Below are positions 30,152-43,200 of a DNA stretch of 64,000 nt, piece after piece. The stretch is from Gammaproteobacteria bacterium (GTDB lineage: Bacteria > Pseudomonadota > Gammaproteobacteria > Steroidobacterales > Steroidobacteraceae): positions 26,845 to 90,844 of the forward strand of contig JAJPKM010000003.1 of the NCBI GenBank assembly GCA_021323735.1. Reading direction: 5' to 3'. Every line of letters starts with the position of its first letter. Position 1 is the first letter of the stretch. Position numbers and translations under genes: made by a program. Below the pieces are notes generated by a model. It was given only the letters and a program-made list of their open reading frames with translations, ran no database searches and had not been told where the DNA came from.

Positions 30152-30700
30152 CTACTTTCGAAAGTGCAGGGCGATCCGTTGGCGCACGAGCTTTCGAATG
30201 TCATCAGTCAGCGCGGTGTTCTTGAGGCGATCGAGCAGGACGCTCCCCGTTGTCATCCCGTGTCGGGCCAGCGCTAAGGTAAAGCTCAAGTCCTTTTCGC
30301 GGCCGGCAACATACTTGGAGATCGCCAGGTCGTGTACTTCCAAGCACAGGCCCACGGCCTGTCCAGTGCCCTCGCCGCGCACCGATATAACTCGCTCAAT
30401 CCACTCAGCCGGTAGCGTTGCTGTCTCGGTACCTACGCCTTGGGCGTAGTAACCGTAGGTATCATGAAACGTGGAGAGTTCGCCGATCGCGCGGTCAATC
30501 GCATCGGCCAGCTCGGGTTCCCGCAGCGGGTAGAGGTCCGCCTCCATGGAGCGGAGCAGTTCGCCTGGAGCCTGAGGATACTGGCCAAGGATGGCTTGGC
30601 TGCCAATCACGACCAGCTCCTGCGTCGGTGCGCGGCTGCCGCAGTCGATCAATACGGAGGCGCTCGCGCGCAGCACATGCTCGAGCTGTTCGCGTGTCAC
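30152..30700 (-). CDS. nucleotidyltransferase-fold protein (possible toxin)
   Basis: 182 residues. The N-terminal half has the pattern of a minimal nucleotidyltransferase: ELVVIGSQAILGQYP (a GS motif) followed by SMEADLYPL, a hydrophobic-D-hydrophobic metal site. The later segment LEVHDLAISKYVAGREKD resembles DUF6036/AbiEii-like proteins. Such proteins often act as toxins in toxin-antitoxin or phage-defence pairs by modifying tRNA or other targets. Its start overlaps the partner stop as ATGA. Activity is inferred from fold motifs only. Confidence 0.65.
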   Translation of the reverse strand: MTREQLEHVLRASASVLIDCGSRAPTQELVVIGSQAILGQYPQAPGELLRSMEADLYPLREPELADAIDRAIGELSTFHDTYGYYAQGVGTETATLPAEWIERVISVRGEGTGQAVGLCLEVHDLAISKYVAGREKDLSFTLALARHGMTTGSVLLDRLKNTALTDDIRKLVRQRIALHFRK

Positions 30701-31149
30701 AGGAAGGCCTCGAAGATCCTCGCGCGCTCCTCAGGTGTCAGGAAATTCGTAAAGGGAGAGGACTGCCGAAGACGCGTTGCGTCCTCGCGCATGCTTGCCA
30801 AAAAGGCGGCAATTTCCTCGGGTGCTCCTTTGAGGATGTGCTCCCACTCAGAAAAATACGCTGGCGCGGGTCCAGCAGCCTGCGCCCTCCAGCGTGCAAG
30901 CGTGCTGCGCGCCTGAACGAGGAGCGCCGGGTTTGCCAAAAGCTTTCTGGCGATGAGGCAATGCATCGCAAGGCTCCTGGCATCAAGGCGCTGGTGATCG
31001 GAATACACCGGAGGTTCCGCCTGGACCCAGCTCTGACGCAGCCGATAGCCTGCGCCCTGCTTGCGCGCACGCGAGACACGCATCCGCTCTGCCGCACTGG
31101 GGGCATCCGGCTTGCGTGGCCGACCGGGGGGTTTCTTGCCTGTACTCAC
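30697..31149 (-). CDS. basic partner protein of the nucleotidyltransferase (possible antitoxin)
   Basis: 150 residues from a GTG at 31149 (an in-frame TTG at 31173 is an alternative). The N-terminus is strongly basic with an AT-hook-like GRPRKP and AERMRVSRARKQ, a DNA-binding look. The middle is helical and the end reads RLRQSSPFTNFLTPEERAR. No known family is certain. Location just upstream of, and overlapping, the nucleotidyltransferase gene is the usual order for an antitoxin. Confidence 0.55.
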   Translation of the reverse strand: MSTGKKPPGRPRKPDAPSAAERMRVSRARKQGAGYRLRQSWVQAEPPVYSDHQRLDARSLAMHCLIARKLLANPALLVQARSTLARWRAQAAGPAPAYFSEWEHILKGAPEEIAAFLASMREDATRLRQSSPFTNFLTPEERARIFEAFL

Positions 31150-31158
31150 ACCAATAAG

Positions 31159-31172
31159 TGTAACATGTTTCA
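31159..31172. promoter_or_regulatory. imperfect palindrome before the module, possible operator
   Basis: TGTAACATGTTTCA has an 8-bp perfect core AACATGTT and one mismatched pair. It lies 10 bases upstream of the GTG at 31149, where an autoregulating partner protein would bind. Confidence 0.35.
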
Positions 31173-31232
31173 ACTATTCTTACGACTATCGCCCGGCCGA
31201 GCACGAACTCATATGGCCATACAAGCATTTGA

Positions 31233-35444
<4,212 letters not shown>

Positions 35445-35479
35445 CCCCGTCCTAGTTGGCGGGAACCAGTCGCCTAGGC

Positions 35480-36370
35480 TCACCGGCGCGTCTGCGAGAG
35501 ATAACCGACGAAGGGTCCGGACCCGTTCAATCCGAAGAAGCTGTTCAGCTGGCGCCAGAACTCCTCCTGCCGAAAATATTCAGAATGAGGAGAGTTTTCG
35601 AGAATGACCAGCTTGCGCTGATCGTCGGCCGGCAACGCCGCGAATACCTGCTTCGTGAAGTTGGGCGGCAGAGCAACGTCACCCTCCGACCCGAATACGA
35701 TGATCTTGCGATGCAGTCGTTCAGCAAGCGCAATGTTGTCGAATTGGCGATAGTCCTCGTCGGGCCGTAGCCAGGCAAATCGACTGTACCAGAGCTGATG
35801 ATGGATCATCGCCACGCCGGTCGTGACAGGAGCCGCAACAAACACGCCATCGACTGGATTGCGTACCGCCGTATCCAAGGCAAAAGTCGCGCCAAGGCTG
35901 TGGCCTCCTACCAGGATGGATTTGGCCGCCGGCGTAGGAAGGGTGGTGGCGACATCAAACAGCGCCTGGGCAGAGGCCCGAATGTGCGCCACTGACGGAA
36001 CAGCTTGTCCACGGTCGTAGTAGTTGAAGACGATCAGGTCGAGCCCCAGCTTCCTCGCAGGGACGAGGAGCCGGCGCAGCGCCGGCTCCGCTCCGTAGCC
36101 ATTGCCCGTGAAGAATATCAATATGCTTGACGACGAATCCCCGTGATCCCAATAGGCCGAGAGCGGCGGGTCCATACCGGCAACCGGCAATTGCTCGACG
36201 ACGTGATGCTCGTCGGAAAGCGCATTGAGAGTTGCGGCGGATAGCGGTTGAAACGCGACTTCAAAGATGTCCTTCTTCGTAAGCGTGTAGCACGATGCGG
36301 CGCATACGCAAAAAAACCCAGTGAGGGCAATCCGAGCCGCCTGCTTCAATCGTTCAATCTTGAGAATCAT
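35480..36370 (-). CDS. lipoprotein with alpha/beta-hydrolase domain
   Basis: 296 residues from the ATG at 36370. The N-terminus has a hydrophobic stretch and a lipobox (CAASC), so it is probably membrane-anchored on the periplasmic side. The fold shows GGHSLGATFA (nucleophile Ser), an Asp in GSEGDVALPP and a His in SPHSEYF. Substrate is unknown; S33-like lipase or peptidase. It is 82 bases downstream of alkB on the same strand. Confidence 0.8.
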   Translation of the reverse strand: MILKIERLKQAARIALTGFFCVCAASCYTLTKKDIFEVAFQPLSAATLNALSDEHHVVEQLPVAGMDPPLSAYWDHGDSSSSILIFFTGNGYGAEPALRRLLVPARKLGLDLIVFNYYDRGQAVPSVAHIRASAQALFDVATTLPTPAAKSILVGGHSLGATFALDTAVRNPVDGVFVAAPVTTGVAMIHHQLWYSRFAWLRPDEDYRQFDNIALAERLHRKIIVFGSEGDVALPPNFTKQVFAALPADDQRKLVILENSPHSEYFRQEEFWRQLNSFFGLNGSGPFVGYLSQTRR

Positions 36371-36452
36371 GTTCCTGCCAATCACTTGATAGCTCACTGC
36401 CGTGATGCGCGCGTTGCGCGGTGGTGCGCGAATGTAACCTCGGCCGCGCGTC

Positions 36453-37649
36453 TCAGCCCGGCAAGCGCGCTGCGGCGCTCGCGGCGCCGAACTTAGAATA
36501 CAGGCGTTCCCTCTCGCTGGGATCGACATTTACCAGGGTGATGTCGCCTCCCGCCCATTGCATGAGCTTCGAGTCCATGACCTTGAACCACAGCGGGGGC
36601 AGGGCGGCCAGTCCGAAAGAGCCCGGATAGCCGCTGGGCAGGCGCGGCAGATCGTCGAAATCGCGCAGCGTCTGGTAAGGCCGCAGGGCGTTGGCATGAT
36701 GGTCCGAGTGGCGCTGCAGATGAAAAGTCAGCAGGTTGGAAAAGATATGATTGGTGTTCCACGAATGGCGCGGCTTGCAGGTCTCGTACCGGCCGTTCGG
36801 CAATCTCTGTCGCAAAAGCCCGTAGTGCTCCACATAGTTCGCCTGCGTGAGGCCATACCAGGCGTAGAAATGATGGATGATGAGAAAGGGCACCATGATC
36901 CAGCCGAAGACCAGCACCAGTGCCGCAGCAACCACCGCCGTCAACAACCACGATCCCAGAATCGCGTTGCGCCAATGAAACGGCGGGGCTCCGTCCTTCC
37001 TCAGGCGCCGGCATTCATGGTGCCAGCCTCGTTTGAACGCGCCGGGGATTTCCCGCAGCATGAACTTGTAGATGCTCTCGCCCATGCGCGCGCTGGCGCA
37101 GTCTTCCGGAGTGGCGACATGGACGTGATGGCCGATGTTGTGCTCGATGCAAAAATGTCCGTAGCCCACCAAGCCGTTGGCTACCTGCGCCGCGATGCGA
37201 TCCGCGCGGTTGTTCTTATGCCCCAGTTCGTGACCGAGCAGAATGGCGCCGCTGCTGTTGAATCCCGCACCGAGCGTCAGCGCCAAAAATCCCCACCATG
37301 GCAATGCATGCGTACCCAAAAACCAGGCAACAAAGAGGAAATTCGCAAATAGAAGAACAATACCGATATACAAAAGGCGGCGATAAAATTTATCGCTCGC
37401 CATCGAGCGCACCACCTCTTCGGGGGGATTGTGCCCATCCTCTCCCATGAGCGCATCCACGATCGGGATGCCGATGAAGGTGTACGCCAGCGGATACAGC
37501 ATCGTCAGGGCATTGCGGCCGGTGGCGAAGTAAAGGCCGACTGCGATCACCGTATGAAAGGATCCGGTCAGCGACAGCAACCATAGATAGCGCTTACGGT
37601 CCACGTAGCGAATCGTCCGGCCATCAGGCGACTCCCCGACAAATTCCAT
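36453..37649 (-). CDS. alkB: alkane 1-monooxygenase AlkB
   Basis: 398 residues with about six membrane helices. The diiron His boxes are present: HELGHK, EHNIGHHVHVATPED, LQRHSDHHA and the extra NYVEHYGL motif, which is a hallmark of AlkB as opposed to fatty acid desaturases. It hydroxylates medium or long-chain alkanes at the terminal carbon, using rubredoxin and rubredoxin reductase. I find neither in the window, so the electron donors must come from elsewhere. Confidence 0.94.
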   Translation of the reverse strand: MEFVGESPDGRTIRYVDRKRYLWLLSLTGSFHTVIAVGLYFATGRNALTMLYPLAYTFIGIPIVDALMGEDGHNPPEEVVRSMASDKFYRRLLYIGIVLLFANFLFVAWFLGTHALPWWGFLALTLGAGFNSSGAILLGHELGHKNNRADRIAAQVANGLVGYGHFCIEHNIGHHVHVATPEDCASARMGESIYKFMLREIPGAFKRGWHHECRRLRKDGAPPFHWRNAILGSWLLTAVVAAALVLVFGWIMVPFLIIHHFYAWYGLTQANYVEHYGLLRQRLPNGRYETCKPRHSWNTNHIFSNLLTFHLQRHSDHHANALRPYQTLRDFDDLPRLPSGYPGSFGLAALPPLWFKVMDSKLMQWAGGDITLVNVDPSERERLYSKFGAASAAARLPG

Positions 37650-37776
37650 AATGCCCTCGCTTCAAGACTTCGGGGCAACCCCTGCGCGGGGACCCGAGCC
37701 TCCCAGCATAGCGACGCCCATGTCGGCGGTCCATAACACGCGGGCCGAGGGGTTCGAGGTGGGACCCTAGGTCGCC

Positions 37777-38475
37777 TTAGTTCACTTTCTCTGGAGGCGG
37801 CGTTTGCGTGGTCGCCCGCGAGGCCAGCGCGCGAAGAATGACGCCCTCGACGTGATCCAAGTGCTCGAGGGTGGCCTTGCGCGCGTCTTTCAGATCACGA
37901 CGGGCGAAGGCCTCGAGCAGTCTGGCATGGTCAGTTTTGGAGCAGGCCTTAATGGACTTTACCAGGAGCGGTAAATTGGGCACGAGGACGGCCTTGATGG
38001 TATGGCTATGGATGGCCCTGGCCAGCACGGGATTTCCCGTCGACTCGTAGATCCGTTGGTGAAACTCGTGATGGGCGTGGACGAAGGCGGCCGCGTCCCT
38101 CGATGTACGGATCGCGGCGTCTAGGCGGGAAAACTCCGCCAGCGCTTGCTCGTGAATGTTGTCGAGGACCAGCGGTATTGCCCCGGCCTCGAGCAGACGC
38201 CGAACCTGGTAAATGTCGCGCACGGTCGACTCGTCCATGCACGCCACCACCGCGCCGCGATTGGCGCGGTACTCGATCATGCCTTCGGCCTCGAGCGCCC
38301 GCAGTGCCTCGCGCAATGGGCTGCGGCTCATCCCATAGCGGGCAGAGACCTCCTCCTGCGGTATCGCCTGTCCCGGCGACAGGCGTCCGGCAAATATGTC
38401 GTCACGCAGACACTGCGCCAAAGCTTGCACCGAGTCGCGCACGTCAAGCGGCGTGGGTATCGGGGTTCGAGTCAT
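37777..38475 (-). CDS. GntR family regulator, FCD (FadR) subfamily
   Basis: 232 residues. N-terminal winged helix with the GntR pattern SVQALAQCLRDDIFAGRLSPG and MSRSPLREALRALEAEG, then a helical FCD domain with conserved metal-site residues (RRLLEAGAI, HHEFHQRIY, HARLLEAFARRD). These regulators usually bind a carboxylate or peptide-derived effector. It lies between alkB and the S33 peptidase. A TGTATACA palindrome in the promoter at 40094 is a possible target. Confidence 0.92.
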   Translation of the reverse strand: MTRTPIPTPLDVRDSVQALAQCLRDDIFAGRLSPGQAIPQEEVSARYGMSRSPLREALRALEAEGMIEYRANRGAVVACMDESTVRDIYQVRRLLEAGAIPLVLDNIHEQALAEFSRLDAAIRTSRDAAAFVHAHHEFHQRIYESTGNPVLARAIHSHTIKAVLVPNLPLLVKSIKACSKTDHARLLEAFARRDLKDARKATLEHLDHVEGVILRALASRATTQTPPPEKVN

Positions 38476-38571
38476 GAGAGAACGCCGCCGCAGGTGGAGT
38501 CTATTTTCCGGATTTGGCTCATCAAGCAGCTCCGATGGTAAGGCGACTGCGTGGCCGATTCATGCGTCATA

Positions 38572-40068
38572 CTACTGGTCCGCGTCCACGAAATCCGTCA
38601 TCGATGTCTTGAAGGGTGGCCGGCTGAATGCCTTGCTACAGGATGAAACGTCAAGGCCGCGAGCGCTTCCGGACAACACGAAATCCACTTTCAACCGATC
38701 GGTGCAGGGCGTCTCCGTCACGTGCGCGGCGCCCTGGACCATCACTCGCCGAGCGTTGGGCAGGTACTGAAGGGCGAGATCGCCGTACTTCGGCGGAGTG
38801 GTTGGATCATCGCTGCCGGAGACCATCAGGACCGGAACCTTGCTTCGCACCGGCTGATTGAAGGTGGCCGCGACAGGGTTGACGTTCCAGATTCTGCAGG
38901 CTCGCTGTTGGGCACGAACGCGAAGATCACCCTCGAACGAACCTGCGCTGGTGCGCCGGATCTCCTCTTCGGTGATGAAGGGAATATCCTCGGCGCAGGT
39001 AACGGAAAGGTTTTCTCCCACCATCACCAAACCAACCAGTCCGCGTGTCGTGACATCGATCATCTGCCCAAGCGGCGCGTAGTCTTGCAGGTATGCACGC
39101 TCCACGATGTAAGGAACGTAGGCCGCTGCGTCAGACTGGTACAGCGTTTGGCGCAACCGGTCCGCGAAGACTTCCTTCGAGAGTTGCACCACCTGCGGCC
39201 GGTGGGTCACTGGATTCGAGAAATTGATGGAAATCGGACCGGCGTCGAATCGATGTACGAGTTCGGCAAAATGGGCTGTGAGGTTGGGGAAATGCTCGGC
39301 ACAGTCGGGATCCTTGGCGCAGGCCGCGAACAACTGGTCCACGGCGAGTTGTGCCCCGGCAGCGTCTTGCAAGGGGATGATGAGAAGGCCCGGTGGTGCG
39401 ACGCCGTCGAGGATGGCACTTTCCACATGTTCGGGATGCTGCCGCATATATACCAAGTAGAAGAACGTGCCATAGGAGTCGCCGTCCAGAACGACTTTCG
39501 GGTAGCCCAGGGCGGCACGTATGTCGTCCAGGTCGTCGGCGGCCGAGCTCGAGGTATACAGACTCAAGTTGGCATCCGCCGCCAGACGTTCGCGACAGGA
39601 TTTGAGCAACGCATCCGGCCAGAGTTGCAGGAAGTAATATTCAGGATGCTCCGCCGGCGCGGTATCGCATTGCTGTGGCCTCGCGCCCCCGATGCCGCGA
39701 TTGTCCACCAAGACGATGTCGTAGTGCTCACGAAGCTGCGTCAACTCCTCTGCGGTCTCGCCTGCCGCGATGAACGGCGCAGCTTGCGTGGCGCTGGCGC
39801 CCGGGCCGCCTGGATTCCAGAACACGGCGCGGTGCATCGGATGCTTTGCGGGTAGTACGACGACGGGAAGCTCCAGCGTCCGTCCGGACGCGGACTTGCG
39901 GTCCTCGAATACCGTAAATGTTCCGCACCGCGCGGCATATTTTTCTGCACCCAGCGTGCAGTCAGCCATCTTGAGGCCGAGGTGTTCCGGTGGGGAGGCC
40001 GCAGAGGCCGCGTAACTCGACCACGCGGTCAGCACGGCAAACAGGGGGGGCAGGAAGTGCGTTCTCAT
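38572..40068 (-). CDS. secreted S33 alpha/beta-hydrolase peptidase
   Basis: 498 residues from the ATG at 40068 (MRTHFLPPLFAVLTAWSSYA, a signal peptide). Motifs: WNPGGPGASA, DNRGIGGARP, nucleophile Ser in DGDSYGTF, Asp in GSDDPTTPPK, and a His in QGAAHVTETPC. The TAP-like C-terminal half is present. It is a paralogue in design of the peptidase at 18331 and would free amino acids from peptide N-termini in the periplasm. It is divergent from the transporter-receptor gene. Confidence 0.9.
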   Translation of the reverse strand: MRTHFLPPLFAVLTAWSSYAASAASPPEHLGLKMADCTLGAEKYAARCGTFTVFEDRKSASGRTLELPVVVLPAKHPMHRAVFWNPGGPGASATQAAPFIAAGETAEELTQLREHYDIVLVDNRGIGGARPQQCDTAPAEHPEYYFLQLWPDALLKSCRERLAADANLSLYTSSSAADDLDDIRAALGYPKVVLDGDSYGTFFYLVYMRQHPEHVESAILDGVAPPGLLIIPLQDAAGAQLAVDQLFAACAKDPDCAEHFPNLTAHFAELVHRFDAGPISINFSNPVTHRPQVVQLSKEVFADRLRQTLYQSDAAAYVPYIVERAYLQDYAPLGQMIDVTTRGLVGLVMVGENLSVTCAEDIPFITEEEIRRTSAGSFEGDLRVRAQQRACRIWNVNPVAATFNQPVRSKVPVLMVSGSDDPTTPPKYGDLALQYLPNARRVMVQGAAHVTETPCTDRLKVDFVLSGSARGLDVSSCSKAFSRPPFKTSMTDFVDADQ

Positions 40069-40093
40069 GGCTGATTCTCGGCTCCTGGATGGC

Positions 40094-40127
40094 TTGACAC
40101 TCAATCCGCCCGGATTGTATACACGCA
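40094..40127 (+). promoter_or_regulatory. promoter with overlapping operator-like palindrome
   Basis: TTGACA (40094-40099), 18-base spacer, TATACA (40118-40123). The -10 box overlaps a palindromic TGTATACA within an inverted repeat TGTAT-N6-ATACA (40118-40127 plus flank). This would drive the gene at 40288 and be blocked by a regulator bound at the palindrome; the neighbouring FCD-GntR protein is the obvious candidate. Confidence 0.55.
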
Positions 40128-40130
40128 TAC

Positions 40131-40295
40131 ATGTCCAGGTATAGACCCCGATGCGTCATCGGCGTTCCCATCGTCAACTTCGACAACAATCAGCATGCGG
40201 CCAACGAAAATATCCGCTTGGGAAATCTTTGGGCAGGCATCGAAATCTATGCGGCTCTGCTCGAGAACTTAAGCTCGTTGCTCCCACATGAGTGA
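40131..40295 (+). pseudogene. 3'-end remnant of an M20 family metallopeptidase
   Basis: Only 54 codons are left. From about 40158 the translation GVPIVNFDNNQHAANENIRL, then GNLWAGIEIYAALLENL, matches the C-terminal end of M20/M25/M40 peptidases, as I know the family. The other roughly 400 residues are missing; there is no peptidase sequence upstream. Its stop overlaps the next start by 8 bases, so an intact ancestor would have been in an operon with the transporter. The 40131 ATG is probably only fortuitous. Confidence 0.7.
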
Positions 40296-43200
40296 GGTCT
40301 TGGAGTCCGGTGCCGCGCTCCGCTCTCTCAAGCCGGTCGCGGCCGTCGCGGCCGGCAATGCCCTGGCCTTGTACGACTTTCAGACCTTTGCGTTCTTTGC
40401 GGTCCAGATCGGCCACGCCTTCTTCCCTGGTTCACCTTCCTCACATGCCTTGCTGCTGTCGCTGGCAACCTTCGGCGCGGGTTTCGCCGCGCGGCCGCTG
40501 GGCGCCATCGTGATCGGCACCTATGCCGATCGTGTGGGACGCAAGCCGGCCATGGTGCTGTCCTTCGGCCTCATGGGTTTCTCCGTGGTGGCGCTCGCGC
40601 TGACGCCCTCGGCCGAGCAAATCGGCATCGCGGCTCCGATCTTATTGCTGATCTTCCGCTTGCTGCAGGGCTTTGCCGTCGGCGGTGAGTTAGGCCCTGC
40701 CGTCGCCTTTCTGATCGAGGCAGCGCCGGCCCATCGGCGCGGCCTCTACACCTCGGTTCAGTCGGCGACCCAGGGCATCTCGGTGTTGGCAGCCGGCGTG
40801 GTGGGTTTCGGCCTGGCCAGTGCGCTCAGTCCGGCCACGTTCGAGGCCTGGGGATGGCGCATCGCCTTGCTGATCGGCGGCCTGATCGTACCCGTCGGCC
40901 TCTACATCCGGCGCAACGTTCCTGAAAAAACGCGCGAGGTCGACCAAAGCGGCGCGGAATTCGAACAGCTTCAGCTGCCATGGCGAGTCATCGCTGCCGG
41001 CATTCTCCTGGTAGCAGCACTGACCATCGCCAACTATGTCCGTACATACATCACGACGTACGCGCAGGACAGCCTGGGACTGGCGACGAACCTCGCCTTT
41101 GGGGCCACCATCGCTCAGGGATTGGGCGCGCTCTGCGCAGCGCCATTGGCAGGTCTGCTCTCGGACAAGTTAGGCCGCAAACCCGTCGCCCTCGGTGCAT
41201 TGCCTCTGTCGGTGGTACTCGGCGTTCCCGCCTTCATTGTCATGGGCCACACTCATTTGGGCCTTGTCGTCTATGCGGTGACTTTCGCGTTGAGCGCGAT
41301 CGGTACGCTGATCTCCGTGCCCGCGATAACCCTGATTGCCGAGTCCTTACCCCGAGCAGCGCGCGCCAGATCCCTGGCCATACTGTATGCAGCCACGATC
41401 GCGGTGTTCGGCGGATCGACGCAATTTGTCATCCAGTGGCTGATCGGCCTCACCGGCAGTCCACTCGCTCCGGCGTGGTATCAGACGATTGCACTCGTCA
41501 TCGGCGGCGTAGCCCTGGCTGCCGTCCATGAACCGCAGGAAATTCCGCACACAGGCGACGGTGCAGTCGGACTCAAGCGTCGGCGCGCCGGGCGAAACGC
41601 TCGACTACCCGTCGGTTGGCTATGCTGGATTGCATTGGCCTTGGCGGCAACGTTGCCACGCAACTCAGGGGCTCAGCATGCATCCGACAATCCGGTTGCA
41701 TCGGCCGAAGATGCCTATGGATCGACACTGGGGCTGGAAAGCACCGGGTTATATTTGCCCTTCAATGTTCGGGGCTTCAATCCGCAGGCGGCCGGCAATG
41801 TACGCATCGATGGCCTATATTTCGATCAACAGGGGGCCTTGTCCAATCGCGTGGTCGAAGGTTCGGCCATTCACGTCGGCGTCAGTGAGATCGGCTACGT
41901 ATTCCCGGCTCCCACCGGCATCGTCGACTATGACCTGAGACATCCCGGCAATGGCTCGCCGAGTGCCACCGTGGTGGCAAGTGCCGGCCCGTTCCAGGCT
42001 CGCGGCCTGAGCATCGACGGCAATCTGCCATTGATTTCCAGCGAACTGCAGTTGCCTCTCGGGGCAAGCTATCAGGTCACTGCTCAGACGCCCTTTGGGC
42101 CCAATTCAGGGTACACCTCCCGTGTAACGAACTTTGGGTCCACTCCGCAGTGGTCGCCCAACGATAAACTGACTGTCCGTGCCATCATTGATTGGCAGCA
42201 GATTGCCCAAGCCAAGACATTTCCCCTGATATTCACGGCCGGTGATTTCTTGCCGCCGGCCATCTCTCGCGGGTATGTGGGGCAGAATTGGGCCGAAGGA
42301 AAAAGCCTGTCCGAGAACTTCGGCGGTATCGTCACCGCGCAACTTAACGATCATTGGTCATTCACCGCGGGCGTTTTCCGCTCTGTCGCCGATAGTCCGG
42401 TCAGTTTCTCCGACTTTTACGTGAACACACACACCAATGGCGTCGCGGATCACCTTGTCGTGGGTTATCCGGATCAAAGCGTGTTCTCTACATCGGGAGA
42501 GACTCGCTTGACCGGTCATTTCTCCAGCGGCCTGTGGGGCCACGAGATTGTGTTCCTGGCTCGCGGCCGGAATACCTTTGCGCGCTACGACGGCTCGGAT
42601 GCCGTCGACCTAGGCCCGGCACTCATCACCCAGATCACCCAAATGTCGGAGCCCATCTTTAGCTATTCCGCACGCACCGCGGACCGCAGCGAGCTTCGCA
42701 GCGTCGGCTTGGCGTATCGCGCGCACTGGCAGGAGCACGCCGACTTTGCGTTGGGTCTCCAGCAGGAAAACTACGACAAAGCAGTCACGCTGCCTTCCGT
42801 CAAGGAAGCGACCCTGACGGATCGTCCTCTGCGTGCCTACGGCAATACGGCCTTGACCCTGACCAAAGGTCTGACGGCGTACGCAGGCTTCACGCAGGGG
42901 CTCGAAGATTCAGGTGTAGCCCCCAGCATTGCCACGAATCGCGGGGCCATCCTGCCCGCGGCCAGGACTTGGCAGGTCGACTCGGGAATTCGCTATATGC
43001 TGACCCCGGAGTTGAAACTCATCGGCGGCGTATTTGAAATACAGAAGCCGTATTTCAATCTCGACGCGAATGCCATTGATCGAGATCTTGGAGTACAACG
43101 CGCCAAAGGGTTCGAGCTGTCGCTGTCCGGACAACCCATCGAGCATCTCGATATCACGGCCGGTATGCTGGCCGGTACGGTAAGAGTCATCGGCCCGGAC

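Noticed and set aside
40288..41572. Possibility that the MFS part ends in a frameshift and the receptor starts separately
   Set aside because: The frame is continuous with no stop and no ATG or GTG start near the junction; I keep it as one gene, although a sequencing error cannot be excluded.
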